From contig JAPPUL010000079.1 of the NCBI GenBank assembly GCA_026874595.1, positions 179,001 through 243,000 on the forward strand: a stretch of 64,000 nucleotides of DNA, in the 5' to 3' direction. The stretch comes from Sipunculus nudus. Taxonomy: Eukaryota > Annelida > Sipuncula > Golfingiida > Sipunculidae. Shown here piece after piece: positions 46,262 to 55,535 of this stretch. The position numbers and the translations under genes were made by a program. Every line of letters starts with the position of its first letter. Positions within the stretch are counted from its first letter, which is position 1. The notes under the pieces were generated by a model. That model was not told the DNA's origin and did no database searches. It was given only the letters and a program-made list of their open reading frames with translations.

Positions 46262-46543
46262 ATGAATTTAACTATACTTCTTGGAATAACACTTATACTA
46301 AATATACCGTTTGGCTTCTTTCGAGAGTTTTATAAACGCCTTTCATGGCAATGGTTTCTTCTTATACACGCTCCTATCCCTTTCATTATAATAATTAGAA
46401 CTTGGCTTGGATATAAACTTTTAGATTATGTTATTATTCCTGTTGTAATATCTGCAATTTTAGGACAAGTTATTGGCTCTATCATTAATCGAAAGTTTTT
46501 TAGGCATAACAAAAATGAAAACAATAATAACAATATTTCTTAA
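46262..46543 (+). CDS. Small membrane protein upstream of panB
   Basis: 93 residues with about three hydrophobic segments (LTILLGITLILNIPFGF, WFLLIHAPIPFIIIIRTW and YVIIPVVISAILGQVIGSII) and a polar asparagine-rich C-terminus. It is a plausible conserved hypothetical membrane protein, though I cannot name the family. It is 21 bases upstream of panB, so probably co-transcribed. Confidence 0.6.
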   Translation: MNLTILLGITLILNIPFGFFREFYKRLSWQWFLLIHAPIPFIIIIRTWLGYKLLDYVIIPVVISAILGQVIGSIINRKFFRHNKNENNNNNIS

Positions 46544-46564
46544 CTATTTATTAAATTATAATAT

Positions 46565-47368
46565 ATGAAATCCGTTAACTCCCTCCTTAAAAAAAAGGCT
46601 AAACATGAAAAAATTGTCTGTTGTACTGCTTATGATTACACTATGGCTTTGCTCATTGATAAGGTTAAGGATATTGATCTTGTTTTAGTTGGGGATTCTG
46701 CTTCTAACGTTTTTGCTGGACATAAAACTACTTTGCCTATTACGTTAGACGAAATGATTTACCATACTAAAGCTGTAAGGCGAGCTGTCAAAAACTCTTT
46801 GCTAATAGGTGATTTACCTTTCCTTTCTTACCAGGAGAGTATTCCTCAGGCTGTTAAGAGTGCGGGACGGCTTATGAAAGAAGGTTTAGTAGAAGGGATT
46901 AAACTTGAGGGTGGACAGAACATGAGCGAAACCATAGCAAGACTCACACAAATTGGTATTCCTATTATGGGACACATAGGATTTACTCCACAATCCGTTC
47001 ATATGCTCGGTTATAATGTGCAAGGCAAAGACTCAGCCAAAGCCGCCCAACTTAAAAAAGATGCTCTTGCTATCCAAAGTGCAGGCGCTTTTGCCATCGT
47101 CTTGGAACTAATACCCGCATCGCTTGCTAAAGAAATTACGGACTCCTTATCTATCCCTGTTATTGGCATTGGGGCTGGGCTGCATTGTGATGGCCAGATT
47201 ATGGTTTGTTATGACCTTTTAGGTATGGCTTCTTATGACATGTTTAAACAAAAACCTAAATTTGTTCGCTCTTATACTTCTCTTGATCAAACTATTGTAT
47301 CTGCCATTGAACACTATGCTGCCGATGTTAAAAATCTTAACTTCCCAAGTGAGGAGGAGAGCTATTAA
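46565..47368 (+). CDS. panB: 3-methyl-2-oxobutanoate hydroxymethyltransferase PanB
   Basis: 267 residues. CTAYDYTMALLIDK, LVLVGDSASNVFAG, GLVEGIKLEGG, IPIMGHIGFTPQS and PVIGIGAGLHCDGQ are PanB motifs. It adds a hydroxymethyl group from methylene-THF to ketoisovalerate, the first step to pantothenate. No panC or panD is next to it. Confidence 0.95.
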   Translation: MKSVNSLLKKKAKHEKIVCCTAYDYTMALLIDKVKDIDLVLVGDSASNVFAGHKTTLPITLDEMIYHTKAVRRAVKNSLLIGDLPFLSYQESIPQAVKSAGRLMKEGLVEGIKLEGGQNMSETIARLTQIGIPIMGHIGFTPQSVHMLGYNVQGKDSAKAAQLKKDALAIQSAGAFAIVLELIPASLAKEITDSLSIPVIGIGAGLHCDGQIMVCYDLLGMASYDMFKQKPKFVRSYTSLDQTIVSAIEHYAADVKNLNFPSEEESY

Positions 47369-47390
47369 TTTGAAATATATTCTATATATT

Positions 47391-48464
47391 CTATAATAAC
47401 ATTTTACTATAAAGCTTATCCACTCCCTCTCCTACCATATCTTTACTAAGTCCCCTCAAATAACCATATACAAGCGATGCTCCTGCTCCCGCCCCCTCTT
47501 TTACATTACCTTCTTCATATAACCTTAAATTATTATACTCTGAACTTATAAAATCAAAATCTGTATAATATATCTTCCCTTTAGAATTTATCTCTTCAAG
47601 TAATTTGCATATATCACTATTTTTATCATTAACTATCCACTTCGTTGTCATGATCGCTATATTTTCATAATTTATTTCTTCATCAAGTTTATTTAGTATT
47701 CCATATATTGCTGCCATCTGTGTGCCACCCCCAAGAATCACAGTTTGACTCTTAGATAGCTCAACCACTATCCCACTTAAAAATGCCTGCACATTGTCTC
47801 CAAAATAATGTATCGCATCAAAAACATCATTAACTTTATCACTAAACTTATTTAGAGCTTGCTCAACTACGCCCTGTTTAAGATTATATACTTCATTCGT
47901 TGAGGCGCTTGATGAAAAACCTTTGTCCGACATCTTATATCCAAGCGCTTTGCTAACCCCATAAGCCGTCGTTGTACCCCCAGGTACGCACTCAAGCAAT
48001 ACCAAAACCTCATCATCGCCTCCTGATAACCACTCCCTCCCAAATTGTCTGCCCTCTTCATAAAGACGTCTTGATTCAACTTTCGCCCCTTCTAATATCG
48101 ACTTGCTTGGACTTGCGTCGACCTTTATACAAGGTGTTTTAGGGGCAACTCTAAGCCCTACGTCTACAAAATACATCTTAAATCCTAAAAGCTCTCTTAT
48201 AACTCTTGTTATAAGTGCCGGCGTTGGGGGACCTTCCGGCATTAGGGCTATCTTTTCTAACGTCTTTGCCATACCGTAATATATTAATTCCATGTCTAGG
48301 GCTGGCGTATATTCAATATGACCTGGAAGTCCTGCTTTGCTTATCCCTTCTATTTCTACCGTATCTGTATAACTACTAAGTAATACAAACTTTTCTCGCT
48401 TCTTAACAAGCCCCTCAAGAAAAGCCCTATCACCTCCTATACTCTTTATATTTTCTAAACTCAC
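47391..48464 (-). CDS. Nicotinate mononucleotide-dependent phosphoribosyltransferase, archaeal-type CobT
   Basis: 357 residues. LSSYTDTVEIEGISKAGLPGHIEYTPALD, LMPEGPPTPALITR, VDVGLRVAPKTPCIK, LECVPGGTTTAYGV and VILGGGTQMAAIYGI are the signature of the TIGR00303-type family, common in archaea and cyanobacteria. These proteins replace the usual CobT to activate the lower-ligand base of cobalamin. It lies beside the CobD-like and cobQ genes, which supports this role. Confidence 0.82.
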   Translation of the reverse strand: MSLENIKSIGGDRAFLEGLVKKREKFVLLSSYTDTVEIEGISKAGLPGHIEYTPALDMELIYYGMAKTLEKIALMPEGPPTPALITRVIRELLGFKMYFVDVGLRVAPKTPCIKVDASPSKSILEGAKVESRRLYEEGRQFGREWLSGGDDEVLVLLECVPGGTTTAYGVSKALGYKMSDKGFSSSASTNEVYNLKQGVVEQALNKFSDKVNDVFDAIHYFGDNVQAFLSGIVVELSKSQTVILGGGTQMAAIYGILNKLDEEINYENIAIMTTKWIVNDKNSDICKLLEEINSKGKIYYTDFDFISSEYNNLRLYEEGNVKEGAGAGASLVYGYLRGLSKDMVGEGVDKLYSKMLL

Positions 48465-48548
48465 TTTATTCCTCTTTTTAAATTAATTTCTTCATTCATA
48501 AAGCTCTACATGCAAACAAAAATATATCTTTATTACCTTATATATAGA

Positions 48549-48602
48549 TATATTTTTTTAGCAGACTATATTTTTTTAGCAGACTATATTTTTTTAGCAG
48601 AC
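48549..48602. repeat. Three perfect 18-base tandem repeats
   Basis: TATATTTTTTTAGCAGAC occurs three times without change, between the divergent CobT-type and CobD-like genes. It is a recent slippage array or multiple binding sites. It lies about 27 bases before the CobD-like start. Confidence 0.95.
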
Positions 48603-48628
48603 TTTAATAAAACCTTTACAACTTATTT

Positions 48629-49717
48629 ATGAAACAACATCCCCATACCAAGCACGGTTGCATTTCTTATGAACATGGTGCTGATTTGCTTAATTTTAAA
48701 ACTTATGCTAATTGCTCTTTAGATCAGATTATTGATTTCTCTTCAAGTATTAATTGCTCAAAACCAAATATTACTAAACCATTTAATTATCAAGATATTT
48801 ATAACTACCCTGATATTAACTATACTCTCCTAAAAAAGGCCATTACAAGCTATTTTAATATTGACACACACTTTGATATCGAACTCTTTAACGGTGCCTC
48901 GTCTGCTATCTATTCCTTTGTAAAACATAGCACGCATGAAAGTTCAATAGCCAAAACATATCTTTATGCTCCTTTGTATCTTGAATATATAAAAATCACA
49001 AGCCAACTAAATATTAAAACTACTCTTATTAATAGATTAACCTCATTAAAGACAAATGTTGAAGCTGGCTCCCTTGTAATATTTGTAAACCCTTCTACTC
49101 CCGATGGCAAGCTTTATGACATTAATGAGCTTATGCTTTATTGGATTAGTCTAAAATGTACAATATTAATTGATGAGAGCTTTTTAGATTTTACCACAAA
49201 AACTTCTGTTTTGCAATCATATGCACATTATAATTGCATTTATGTTTTAAAATCTCTTACCAAGTTTTTTGGTTGTGCTGGCGTTAGGGTTGGATTTATT
49301 ATCTCAAATAAAAAGAATATTAATAATATCTCTTATTTAGAGCCACCTTGGAAACTATCTGCTTTTGATATCTATTATATTATGCAGTGCTTAAACGATG
49401 ATAACTTCAAATATAAAAGCTTTGAGACAAATGAAAGAAATAAAGCATTACTAAATAATATCTTAGAAAACTCAAGGCTTTTTGAGCATATATATCCTTC
49501 TAATGCCAATTTCATACTTGCTAAACTACAAAAATATAATGCATACCATATCCAAAAACTCTTATATCCATATCATATATATATACGTAATTGCTTTAAT
49601 TTTGACTTTTTAGACGATACTTTTATAAGGCTCGCTGTTAAAGATAAAGCATCTATCAATATCTTAAAAGATGCATTAGAAGCTATAAAAAAAGGATTTA
49701 TAAAAAAGGATTTATAA
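48629..49717 (+). CDS. cobD: CobD-like threonine-phosphate decarboxylase (PLP aminotransferase fold)
   Basis: 362 residues. HGADLL and IDFSSSINC near the start, FNGASSAIYSF, FVNPSTPDGKLYDI and VLKSLTKFFGCAGVRVGF (PLP lysine in SLTK) resemble CobD/CobC. It makes aminopropanol phosphate for the cobalamin side chain. Its last base is the first of the cobQ start (TAATG), so the two are translationally coupled. Sequence is divergent and AT-rich, so it might also be a histidinol-phosphate aminotransferase relative; the neighbours favour CobD. Confidence 0.8.
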   Translation: MKQHPHTKHGCISYEHGADLLNFKTYANCSLDQIIDFSSSINCSKPNITKPFNYQDIYNYPDINYTLLKKAITSYFNIDTHFDIELFNGASSAIYSFVKHSTHESSIAKTYLYAPLYLEYIKITSQLNIKTTLINRLTSLKTNVEAGSLVIFVNPSTPDGKLYDINELMLYWISLKCTILIDESFLDFTTKTSVLQSYAHYNCIYVLKSLTKFFGCAGVRVGFIISNKKNINNISYLEPPWKLSAFDIYYIMQCLNDDNFKYKSFETNERNKALLNNILENSRLFEHIYPSNANFILAKLQKYNAYHIQKLLYPYHIYIRNCFNFDFLDDTFIRLAVKDKASINILKDALEAIKKGFIKKDL

Positions 49718-51126
49718 TGAATAATATATCAATATTTGGAACCCATTCCGATGCCGGAAAAAGCGTTATTACTCTTGCATTATGTTCTATTTTAAAACAA
49801 AACAAGTTTAATCCTGCTCCTTTTAAAGCTCAAAATATGTCTAATAATTCTGCTGTAGCAGACGATGGTGCTGAGATAGGTAGAGCACAATACTTTCAGG
49901 CTGAGAGTATTTCAATTCCGACCTCATATCATATAAACCCTGTTTTACTAAAACCTGAAGGGAACGGGTTTTCACAGGTAATAAAAAATGGAATAGTTGA
50001 CAGAAGCTATCATGCGCTTGATTACTATAAAAATATTGACTCATTTAAAACTGTTGTTGTAGAAGCGTTTGAATATTTGCAAGAATCCTATTATCCTATC
50101 ATTGCTGAGGGTGCAGGTTCACCTGTTGAACTTAATCTAACGGATAGAGATCTTGCAAATACTTTTATAGCAACCCATTTTAAAACTAAGATCATACTAG
50201 TTGCCAATATTGAACAAGGTGGGGTGTTTGCATCAATCTATGGTACATATAATTTGTTACCAAAGCATCTACAGGAACAGGTTATAGGTATTATAATAAA
50301 TAAATTCAGGGGAGATAGAAGCTTATTTGACAAAGGTATTGAAATTATAAAATCTCTTGTAAATGTTCCGGTACTTGGTATTATCCCCTATACCCCTATG
50401 CCTTTTGATATGGAGGATAGTCTTTCTCTTGATTACTTCAAATCTAAGCTTATAAAGGAGAAGAACATAAAATCTATTATCAATATAGGCGTTATTAAAT
50501 TCCCGCATATAAGCAATGCCAATGATATAGATCCGTTTTTATGCGACTGTGAATTAAATATTGATTTTATAGAAGGTTATAAAAACCTTTCAAGCTACGA
50601 TCTTGTTATCCTACCAGGAACTAAAAATACTATAAAGGATCTTAGATGGCTTAAGCAAACAGGTCTATTTAGGGAACTAAAAGAGACAAGAGCTTCAATT
50701 TTTGGTATTTGTGGCGGCTATCAGATGATGTTTACAAGATTAAATGATCCTTATGGGGTTGAAAATAATAATAAATCAACATCTGAAGATGGACTTAAGT
50801 TTATAGAAGGCTATGTAAACTTCAATCGCAAGAAAACCTTAAATAGAGGGCAATACAAAATACAAGGCAAGCAACTAAGCGGTTATGAAATTCATAATGC
50901 AAGGCTAACAAAACATGAGCTTTTCTATGAAAAGAATAAAATTTGCGGTACTCACATACATGGGATATTTGTAAACGATAGTTTTAGAAACCAACTATTA
51001 AAGGATATCAATAAAGCTTATACAGGCTATAAATCCTTTAATAAAATAAAAGAAGGTATTGTAGATAACTTTGTAAATGAGATAGCGTCAAATTTAGATA
51101 TCAAGCTAATAAAATCTATACTATAA
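49717..51126 (+). CDS. cobQ: Cobyric acid synthase CobQ
   Basis: 469 residues. The N-terminal ATPase has FGTHSDAGKSVIT, FKAQNMSNNSAV and GRAQYFQA. The C-terminal glutamine amidotransferase has IFGICGGYQMM (nucleophile cysteine) and GTHIHGIF. It amidates four carboxylates of adenosylcobyrinic acid diamide. It overlaps the CobD-like gene by one base, and together with the CobT-type gene forms a cobalamin cluster. Confidence 0.95.
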   Translation: MNNISIFGTHSDAGKSVITLALCSILKQNKFNPAPFKAQNMSNNSAVADDGAEIGRAQYFQAESISIPTSYHINPVLLKPEGNGFSQVIKNGIVDRSYHALDYYKNIDSFKTVVVEAFEYLQESYYPIIAEGAGSPVELNLTDRDLANTFIATHFKTKIILVANIEQGGVFASIYGTYNLLPKHLQEQVIGIIINKFRGDRSLFDKGIEIIKSLVNVPVLGIIPYTPMPFDMEDSLSLDYFKSKLIKEKNIKSIINIGVIKFPHISNANDIDPFLCDCELNIDFIEGYKNLSSYDLVILPGTKNTIKDLRWLKQTGLFRELKETRASIFGICGGYQMMFTRLNDPYGVENNNKSTSEDGLKFIEGYVNFNRKKTLNRGQYKIQGKQLSGYEIHNARLTKHELFYEKNKICGTHIHGIFVNDSFRNQLLKDINKAYTGYKSFNKIKEGIVDNFVNEIASNLDIKLIKSIL

Positions 51127-51175
51127 AAAAAGGTAAAAGGCATCGTAGTGAAAATAGCTATAATAAACTATAATA

Positions 51176-53848
51176 TTATTCTTTGTGAAAGAACTTCTCC
51201 TTCCTATCCTTACTTATAATTACTTCTAATAAAGCGGGTAGAAATACAATTGACGTTATAAGAGCACTACTAATACCTATAACCATAACAAGACCAAGAC
51301 TAAATGTTCCTCTATGAGTAGCAATAAGCAGACTGCCAAAGCCTACAATGGTGGTTAAAGCTGTTAAGATAACCGCAGTTCCAGTACTTTTAATTATAAA
51401 TAATGAACTTTTATCCTCGAGAAATCTATGCACTATATGAATACCATATGTTATAGATATCCCTATAAGTAAAGGAATTGCAAAGGTATTACCTATATTA
51501 AAGGCTATATCATAAAAGCTCATTATAGAAACAAGCCAAACAAATCCTAAAAATAATGGTATAAGCGCAATAAAAGCAAGATATAGAGATCTAAAATCTA
51601 TTGCAAGTATTATAAATACAAAAACAAGCACGTATATAGATATCTTTAGAAATCCTGATTTCATTCTCTTCATATCTTCATAAAAGTTTAATGCAGTCCC
51701 TAAAACATCACTTGAAACAATCTTTACATCTTTTATATATTGCTCAAGATTTTCCCATTCCCATATATTTTTCTTTGGCGAGGCATATAACACTAGCTTA
51801 TTATCCTTACCAATATGTCTAAACTTTATAACCTCAGGCATATCATCTATTTTAATGGTAGTTGGTTCTAATAAGTTCTTAAAATTTTTATATACTTCTT
51901 TTAGTTGGTTAAAAACTCTATCTTGAAACTGCAATACTGTTTTATTTGCCTCCTTCTCCTTAAGACTTTCCAGTAGCCGCGAAATAGATTGTAAAAGGTT
52001 AGTTCTTACCCCAAGAACATCAGCTTGATTACTCTTTGTATCAGCTTTAGTATCTTTAGCTTGTATCAGTTTTTTTATATCTTCTAGGTTGTTAATTAAT
52101 TCCTTAATCGATAATGAATTAGGCTTATATGAAAAACCCTTTATAAGGCTATTAATATCTTCTTTAAGTAAAGCGATTTTGCGCACATTTTCATTTTGCT
52201 TTTTAGGTATGTAATCGCGGATACTTGATATTTTGCCAATAGAATCTTTACTCTTAAGACTTACAATGACATTATCATTTGCCTGCAAATCAGGAACAAG
52301 AAAAATAGTCGAGAACCAACTTGAACCTTCTGATGAGGAGATAAGTTTAAGTTCATAAAAAACAGATTCAATACCATGAGCTTGTAAGTCCATTAGATTG
52401 TTATTAAATTTAGGCAGTCCCTTAAAAAGAAGGATGGATATTCCTAGTATAGTTATAAACAATATGGTTATTATAATGGTTTTGGGATATAGTCTAACTT
52501 TGTTAAGAGCATGAATTTGTATAAAAGAAGTTAGATTAAGTTCTCGCCGTTTACTATCATATAAAACAAGAACTGCAGGTAATAAAAGCATAGTGGTAAA
52601 TAGTACAATAAGAATACCAGTCCCGGCAATAAATCCAAGTTCTTGAAGTCCCTTAAAATCGACCAACAAAGCCATATAAAATGCAATTGAGGAGGTAATA
52701 ATACCACTTAAACTACTACGTCCTGCCCTAAGCAAAGTGTTTTCTAAAGCTAAATAAAGGGTATTCCCTCTTGCAAGTTCCTCATGGTAGCGACTAATTA
52801 TATGTATACTAAAGTCAATACCAATACCAATCATCATAACAGTAAATACGATAGATAGTATAGTAAGACGTCCGGGATATAAAGACGCTATACCAAAAGT
52901 TATTAAAATAGCAATAATAAGAGTATAAACAGAAAGCAGAGGTCGTGCAATGTTTTTAAGAGAGACAATAAAAAGTAAAGCAACAATAAATATTGATATA
53001 ATAGCAGCATAAGACATATCTTTACTTGTTATACGCATCTCATCAGATTGTATAACAGGCTGTCCGGTTATACCTATTTCAATATTATCAAATTGCTTTT
53101 TTACAGAGGAAACTATTTCCCTAATATCGCTCAAAGGCTCGGCAATTAAGTCTATCGTACCTTCTGTTTTTTCAGGAAGTACTAAAACAAAGATAAATTC
53201 TTTATTATCAGTAAAGAAATAGCCTTCATCGGAGAAGTCTTCTAATTTTTTAGAAAGGAAATCTTTAATAACTGAATGTTCAACCCCCTTCTCAAAAACA
53301 AGTTCAAATTCGCGTACGAAGTAATAGAGAAGAATAGTATCAATTTGAGTAATCTTCTTCTGTGTTAATATATTCCTAAAATATGTAAAGAAGCTATTAA
53401 TATTATTAACGCCTCCAATCTTTGTCATCTCTTTTTCAGTACGATTTACAATATTTTGTAAAAGATTAAAATTCTCGTTACTAAGAAAAAGCAAACTATT
53501 ATTCTTAAAAAACTCAATATCAACCTTATAAAAGACATGCTTAATGGTATTAAGATTTTTAATCTTGAAAGCCAAAGTTTTAGCAACTTCCTTGCTTATG
53601 TTTTTATTTTTCTTGGCCTCAATTACCAAAAGTATGAAATTGTTATCATTAAAGCTTTTTTTAAATTGGTTATAAGCTTTAGCATATGGGAGCTTATCAG
53701 AACGCAGGGAATCATATTCAGTTGAAATTTTTAGATTATAAAAAGCAAAGAAGGCTGCAATAATCCCAACAATAGTAAACGATATAAGGATAGATTTTGG
53801 GTATTGATAAGCAATCTTTGCACAAAAACGTAAAATAGAATCTCTCAA
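51176..53848 (-). CDS. RND/MMPL-family exporter, HpnN-like
   Basis: 890 residues with an RND layout: an N-terminal membrane helix, a large periplasmic loop, a block of five or six membrane segments (about 270-450; IGIGIDFSIHIISRYHEELARG is typical), a second periplasmic region (about 460-720), and a second membrane block. MMPL/HpnN members move hydrophobic molecules such as lipids from inner to outer membrane. No hopanoid gene lies near, so the substrate is open. It is monocistronic here; the region downstream towards cobQ is convergent. Confidence 0.82.
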   Translation of the reverse strand: MRDSILRFCAKIAYQYPKSILISFTIVGIIAAFFAFYNLKISTEYDSLRSDKLPYAKAYNQFKKSFNDNNFILLVIEAKKNKNISKEVAKTLAFKIKNLNTIKHVFYKVDIEFFKNNSLLFLSNENFNLLQNIVNRTEKEMTKIGGVNNINSFFTYFRNILTQKKITQIDTILLYYFVREFELVFEKGVEHSVIKDFLSKKLEDFSDEGYFFTDNKEFIFVLVLPEKTEGTIDLIAEPLSDIREIVSSVKKQFDNIEIGITGQPVIQSDEMRITSKDMSYAAIISIFIVALLFIVSLKNIARPLLSVYTLIIAILITFGIASLYPGRLTILSIVFTVMMIGIGIDFSIHIISRYHEELARGNTLYLALENTLLRAGRSSLSGIITSSIAFYMALLVDFKGLQELGFIAGTGILIVLFTTMLLLPAVLVLYDSKRRELNLTSFIQIHALNKVRLYPKTIIITILFITILGISILLFKGLPKFNNNLMDLQAHGIESVFYELKLISSSEGSSWFSTIFLVPDLQANDNVIVSLKSKDSIGKISSIRDYIPKKQNENVRKIALLKEDINSLIKGFSYKPNSLSIKELINNLEDIKKLIQAKDTKADTKSNQADVLGVRTNLLQSISRLLESLKEKEANKTVLQFQDRVFNQLKEVYKNFKNLLEPTTIKIDDMPEVIKFRHIGKDNKLVLYASPKKNIWEWENLEQYIKDVKIVSSDVLGTALNFYEDMKRMKSGFLKISIYVLVFVFIILAIDFRSLYLAFIALIPLFLGFVWLVSIMSFYDIAFNIGNTFAIPLLIGISITYGIHIVHRFLEDKSSLFIIKSTGTAVILTALTTIVGFGSLLIATHRGTFSLGLVMVIGISSALITSIVFLPALLEVIISKDRKEKFFHKE

Positions 53849-54124
53849 AAAGAATAAACCCCCTTACCTATATAATTAAACCAATATAGGCTAAAGAAAA
53901 AACTTTTATTTAAGTTAAACATGTTAAACATATAAATTAAATTTTCATAGTCTTTATATTACCTTTAAATTAAATAAAGGCTATTAGCATTTCTCCCCAA
54001 TTATTTAATTTTAGACTCTAGATAATATAGACTAAACTTTTAGTTAGGGTCAAATTTTCATATTTTTGTATACTTAATAAAACAAAATCAAACAAATAGA
54101 TTTAAGGAGATTTAAGGAGGAAGA
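53849..54124. promoter_or_regulatory. Regulatory region of the first TRAP binding-protein gene
   Basis: It holds a possible -10 TATACT at 54069-54074 and strong repeated TTTAAGGAG ribosome sites just before the gene. From about 53969 this whole region is duplicated at 55380, with the same spacing to the gene. No -35 can be assigned. Confidence 0.45.
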
Positions 54125-55234
54125 ATGTTAATGAAAAAACAAAGTCTAGCAAAGAATATGTTGATATTAATTTTGGCATATACACTTTTACAATCTTGTG
54201 GAGGGAACAAAGAGCAAACACAAGTAAAAGAAGTAGCAAAAGCGGATAGCAAGGTATACAAATGGACTCTAGTACAAACATGGAGTGCTAATTTCCCAAT
54301 ATTTAGTGAGGCATCCAAAGGAATGGCAGCTATGGTTAAAAGTATGTCTAATGGTCGATTTCTAATAGAGATTGAACCATCTAATATACATAAGGCTCCT
54401 CTTGGTATTTTTGATTTTGTAAAAAGCGGTAATTACCAGATGGGACATTCAGCTTCCTACTATTGGAAAGGAAAGGATTTCAACACTTTATTCTTTACAA
54501 CAATTCCTTTTGGGATGATAGCAATAGAACAACATGCGTGGTTTTATCATGGTGGAGGGATGGAATTAATGGAAGAGGTTTACGCAAAACATGGCCTTAT
54601 GTCCTTCCCAGGAGGCAATACAGGCAACCAACCTGGAGGATGGTTTAAAAAAGAGATAAAAAGTATTAATGACTTTAAAAATATTAAGATGCGAATACCT
54701 GGTTTTGCAGGAGAGGTTCTAACCAAAGTTGGAGCAAAGACAGTAAATATTCCGCCTGGAGAGCTTTATCAATCAATTGATAGAGGAGTAATTGATGCTC
54801 TTGAGTGGGTTGGCCCTGCCAATGATTTACCTATGGGATTTCATAAAGTTGCAAAATATTATTATAGTGGCTGGCATGAACCTGGTGCTGAGTTACAATT
54901 TTTAGTTAACAAGAAGGCCTTTGATGAGCTACCAGCTGACTTACAAGAAATACTGGTCAATGCAATAAGATTATCAGCATACGATATGCTAACTCACGCA
55001 ACGCATGAAAACGGAGTGAGTTTAGAAAAGATTAAGAAGGAATATCCTGATATTAAGCTAAGAACTTTCTCTAAAGAAATTATAGAAAGGCTTAAACAAG
55101 AAACTAACAATTTATTGGACAGCCATGCTAAAAAGGATGCGATGGGGAAGAGGATAATAGATAGTCAAAGAGCTTATCTAAAAAGAGTTAGGAAGTGGAC
55201 AAAACTTTCTGACTATGCTTATCTAAGTCGATAA
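54125..55234 (+). CDS. dctP: TRAP transporter substrate-binding protein, TakP/DctP type, copy 1
   Basis: 369 residues with a lipoprotein signal (LLQSC). The fold region has WKGKDFNTLFFTTIPFGM, HAWFYHGGGMELMEEVY, FPGGNTGNQPGGWFKKEI, DFKNIKMRIPGFAGEVLTKVGAK, PGGELY-like PPGELYQSI and IDALEWVGPANDLPMGFHKVAKYYYSGWHEPG, as in TakP-type binding proteins for keto or carboxylic acids. It delivers substrate to the DctQM complex. The start may be ATG 54125 or 54131. A paralogue follows 300 bases later. Confidence 0.92.
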   Translation: MLMKKQSLAKNMLILILAYTLLQSCGGNKEQTQVKEVAKADSKVYKWTLVQTWSANFPIFSEASKGMAAMVKSMSNGRFLIEIEPSNIHKAPLGIFDFVKSGNYQMGHSASYYWKGKDFNTLFFTTIPFGMIAIEQHAWFYHGGGMELMEEVYAKHGLMSFPGGNTGNQPGGWFKKEIKSINDFKNIKMRIPGFAGEVLTKVGAKTVNIPPGELYQSIDRGVIDALEWVGPANDLPMGFHKVAKYYYSGWHEPGAELQFLVNKKAFDELPADLQEILVNAIRLSAYDMLTHATHENGVSLEKIKKEYPDIKLRTFSKEIIERLKQETNNLLDSHAKKDAMGKRIIDSQRAYLKRVRKWTKLSDYAYLSR

Positions 55235-55535
55235 AGATATAATTGGTGGAGTTTATATTTTAGCATTAGAGTTATTAATAAGATTATTGATATAATAGCT
55301 TATTTTTATAATTCCTCATTCAGTTAATAGCTAGTTAGTCTACATATCCTCCTTCTTAAAAAGGCTATTAAATAAGGATATTAAATAAAGGCTATTAGCA
55401 TTTCTCCCCAATTATTTAATTTTAGACTCTAGATAATATAGATTTAACTTTTAGTTAAAGTCAAATTTTCATATTTTTGTATACTTAATAAAACAGAATC
55501 AAACAAATAGATTTAAGGAGATTTAAGGAGGAAGA
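55235..55535. other. Leader region between the two binding-protein genes
   Basis: Duplicated leader (from 55380) with TATACT at 55480-55485 and repeated TTTAAGGAG sites. The bases 55235-55379 are unique AT-rich sequence and hold no gene. Confidence 0.5.

Noticed and set aside
48549-48602. CRISPR array
   Set aside because: The units are contiguous with no spacers and there are no cas genes.
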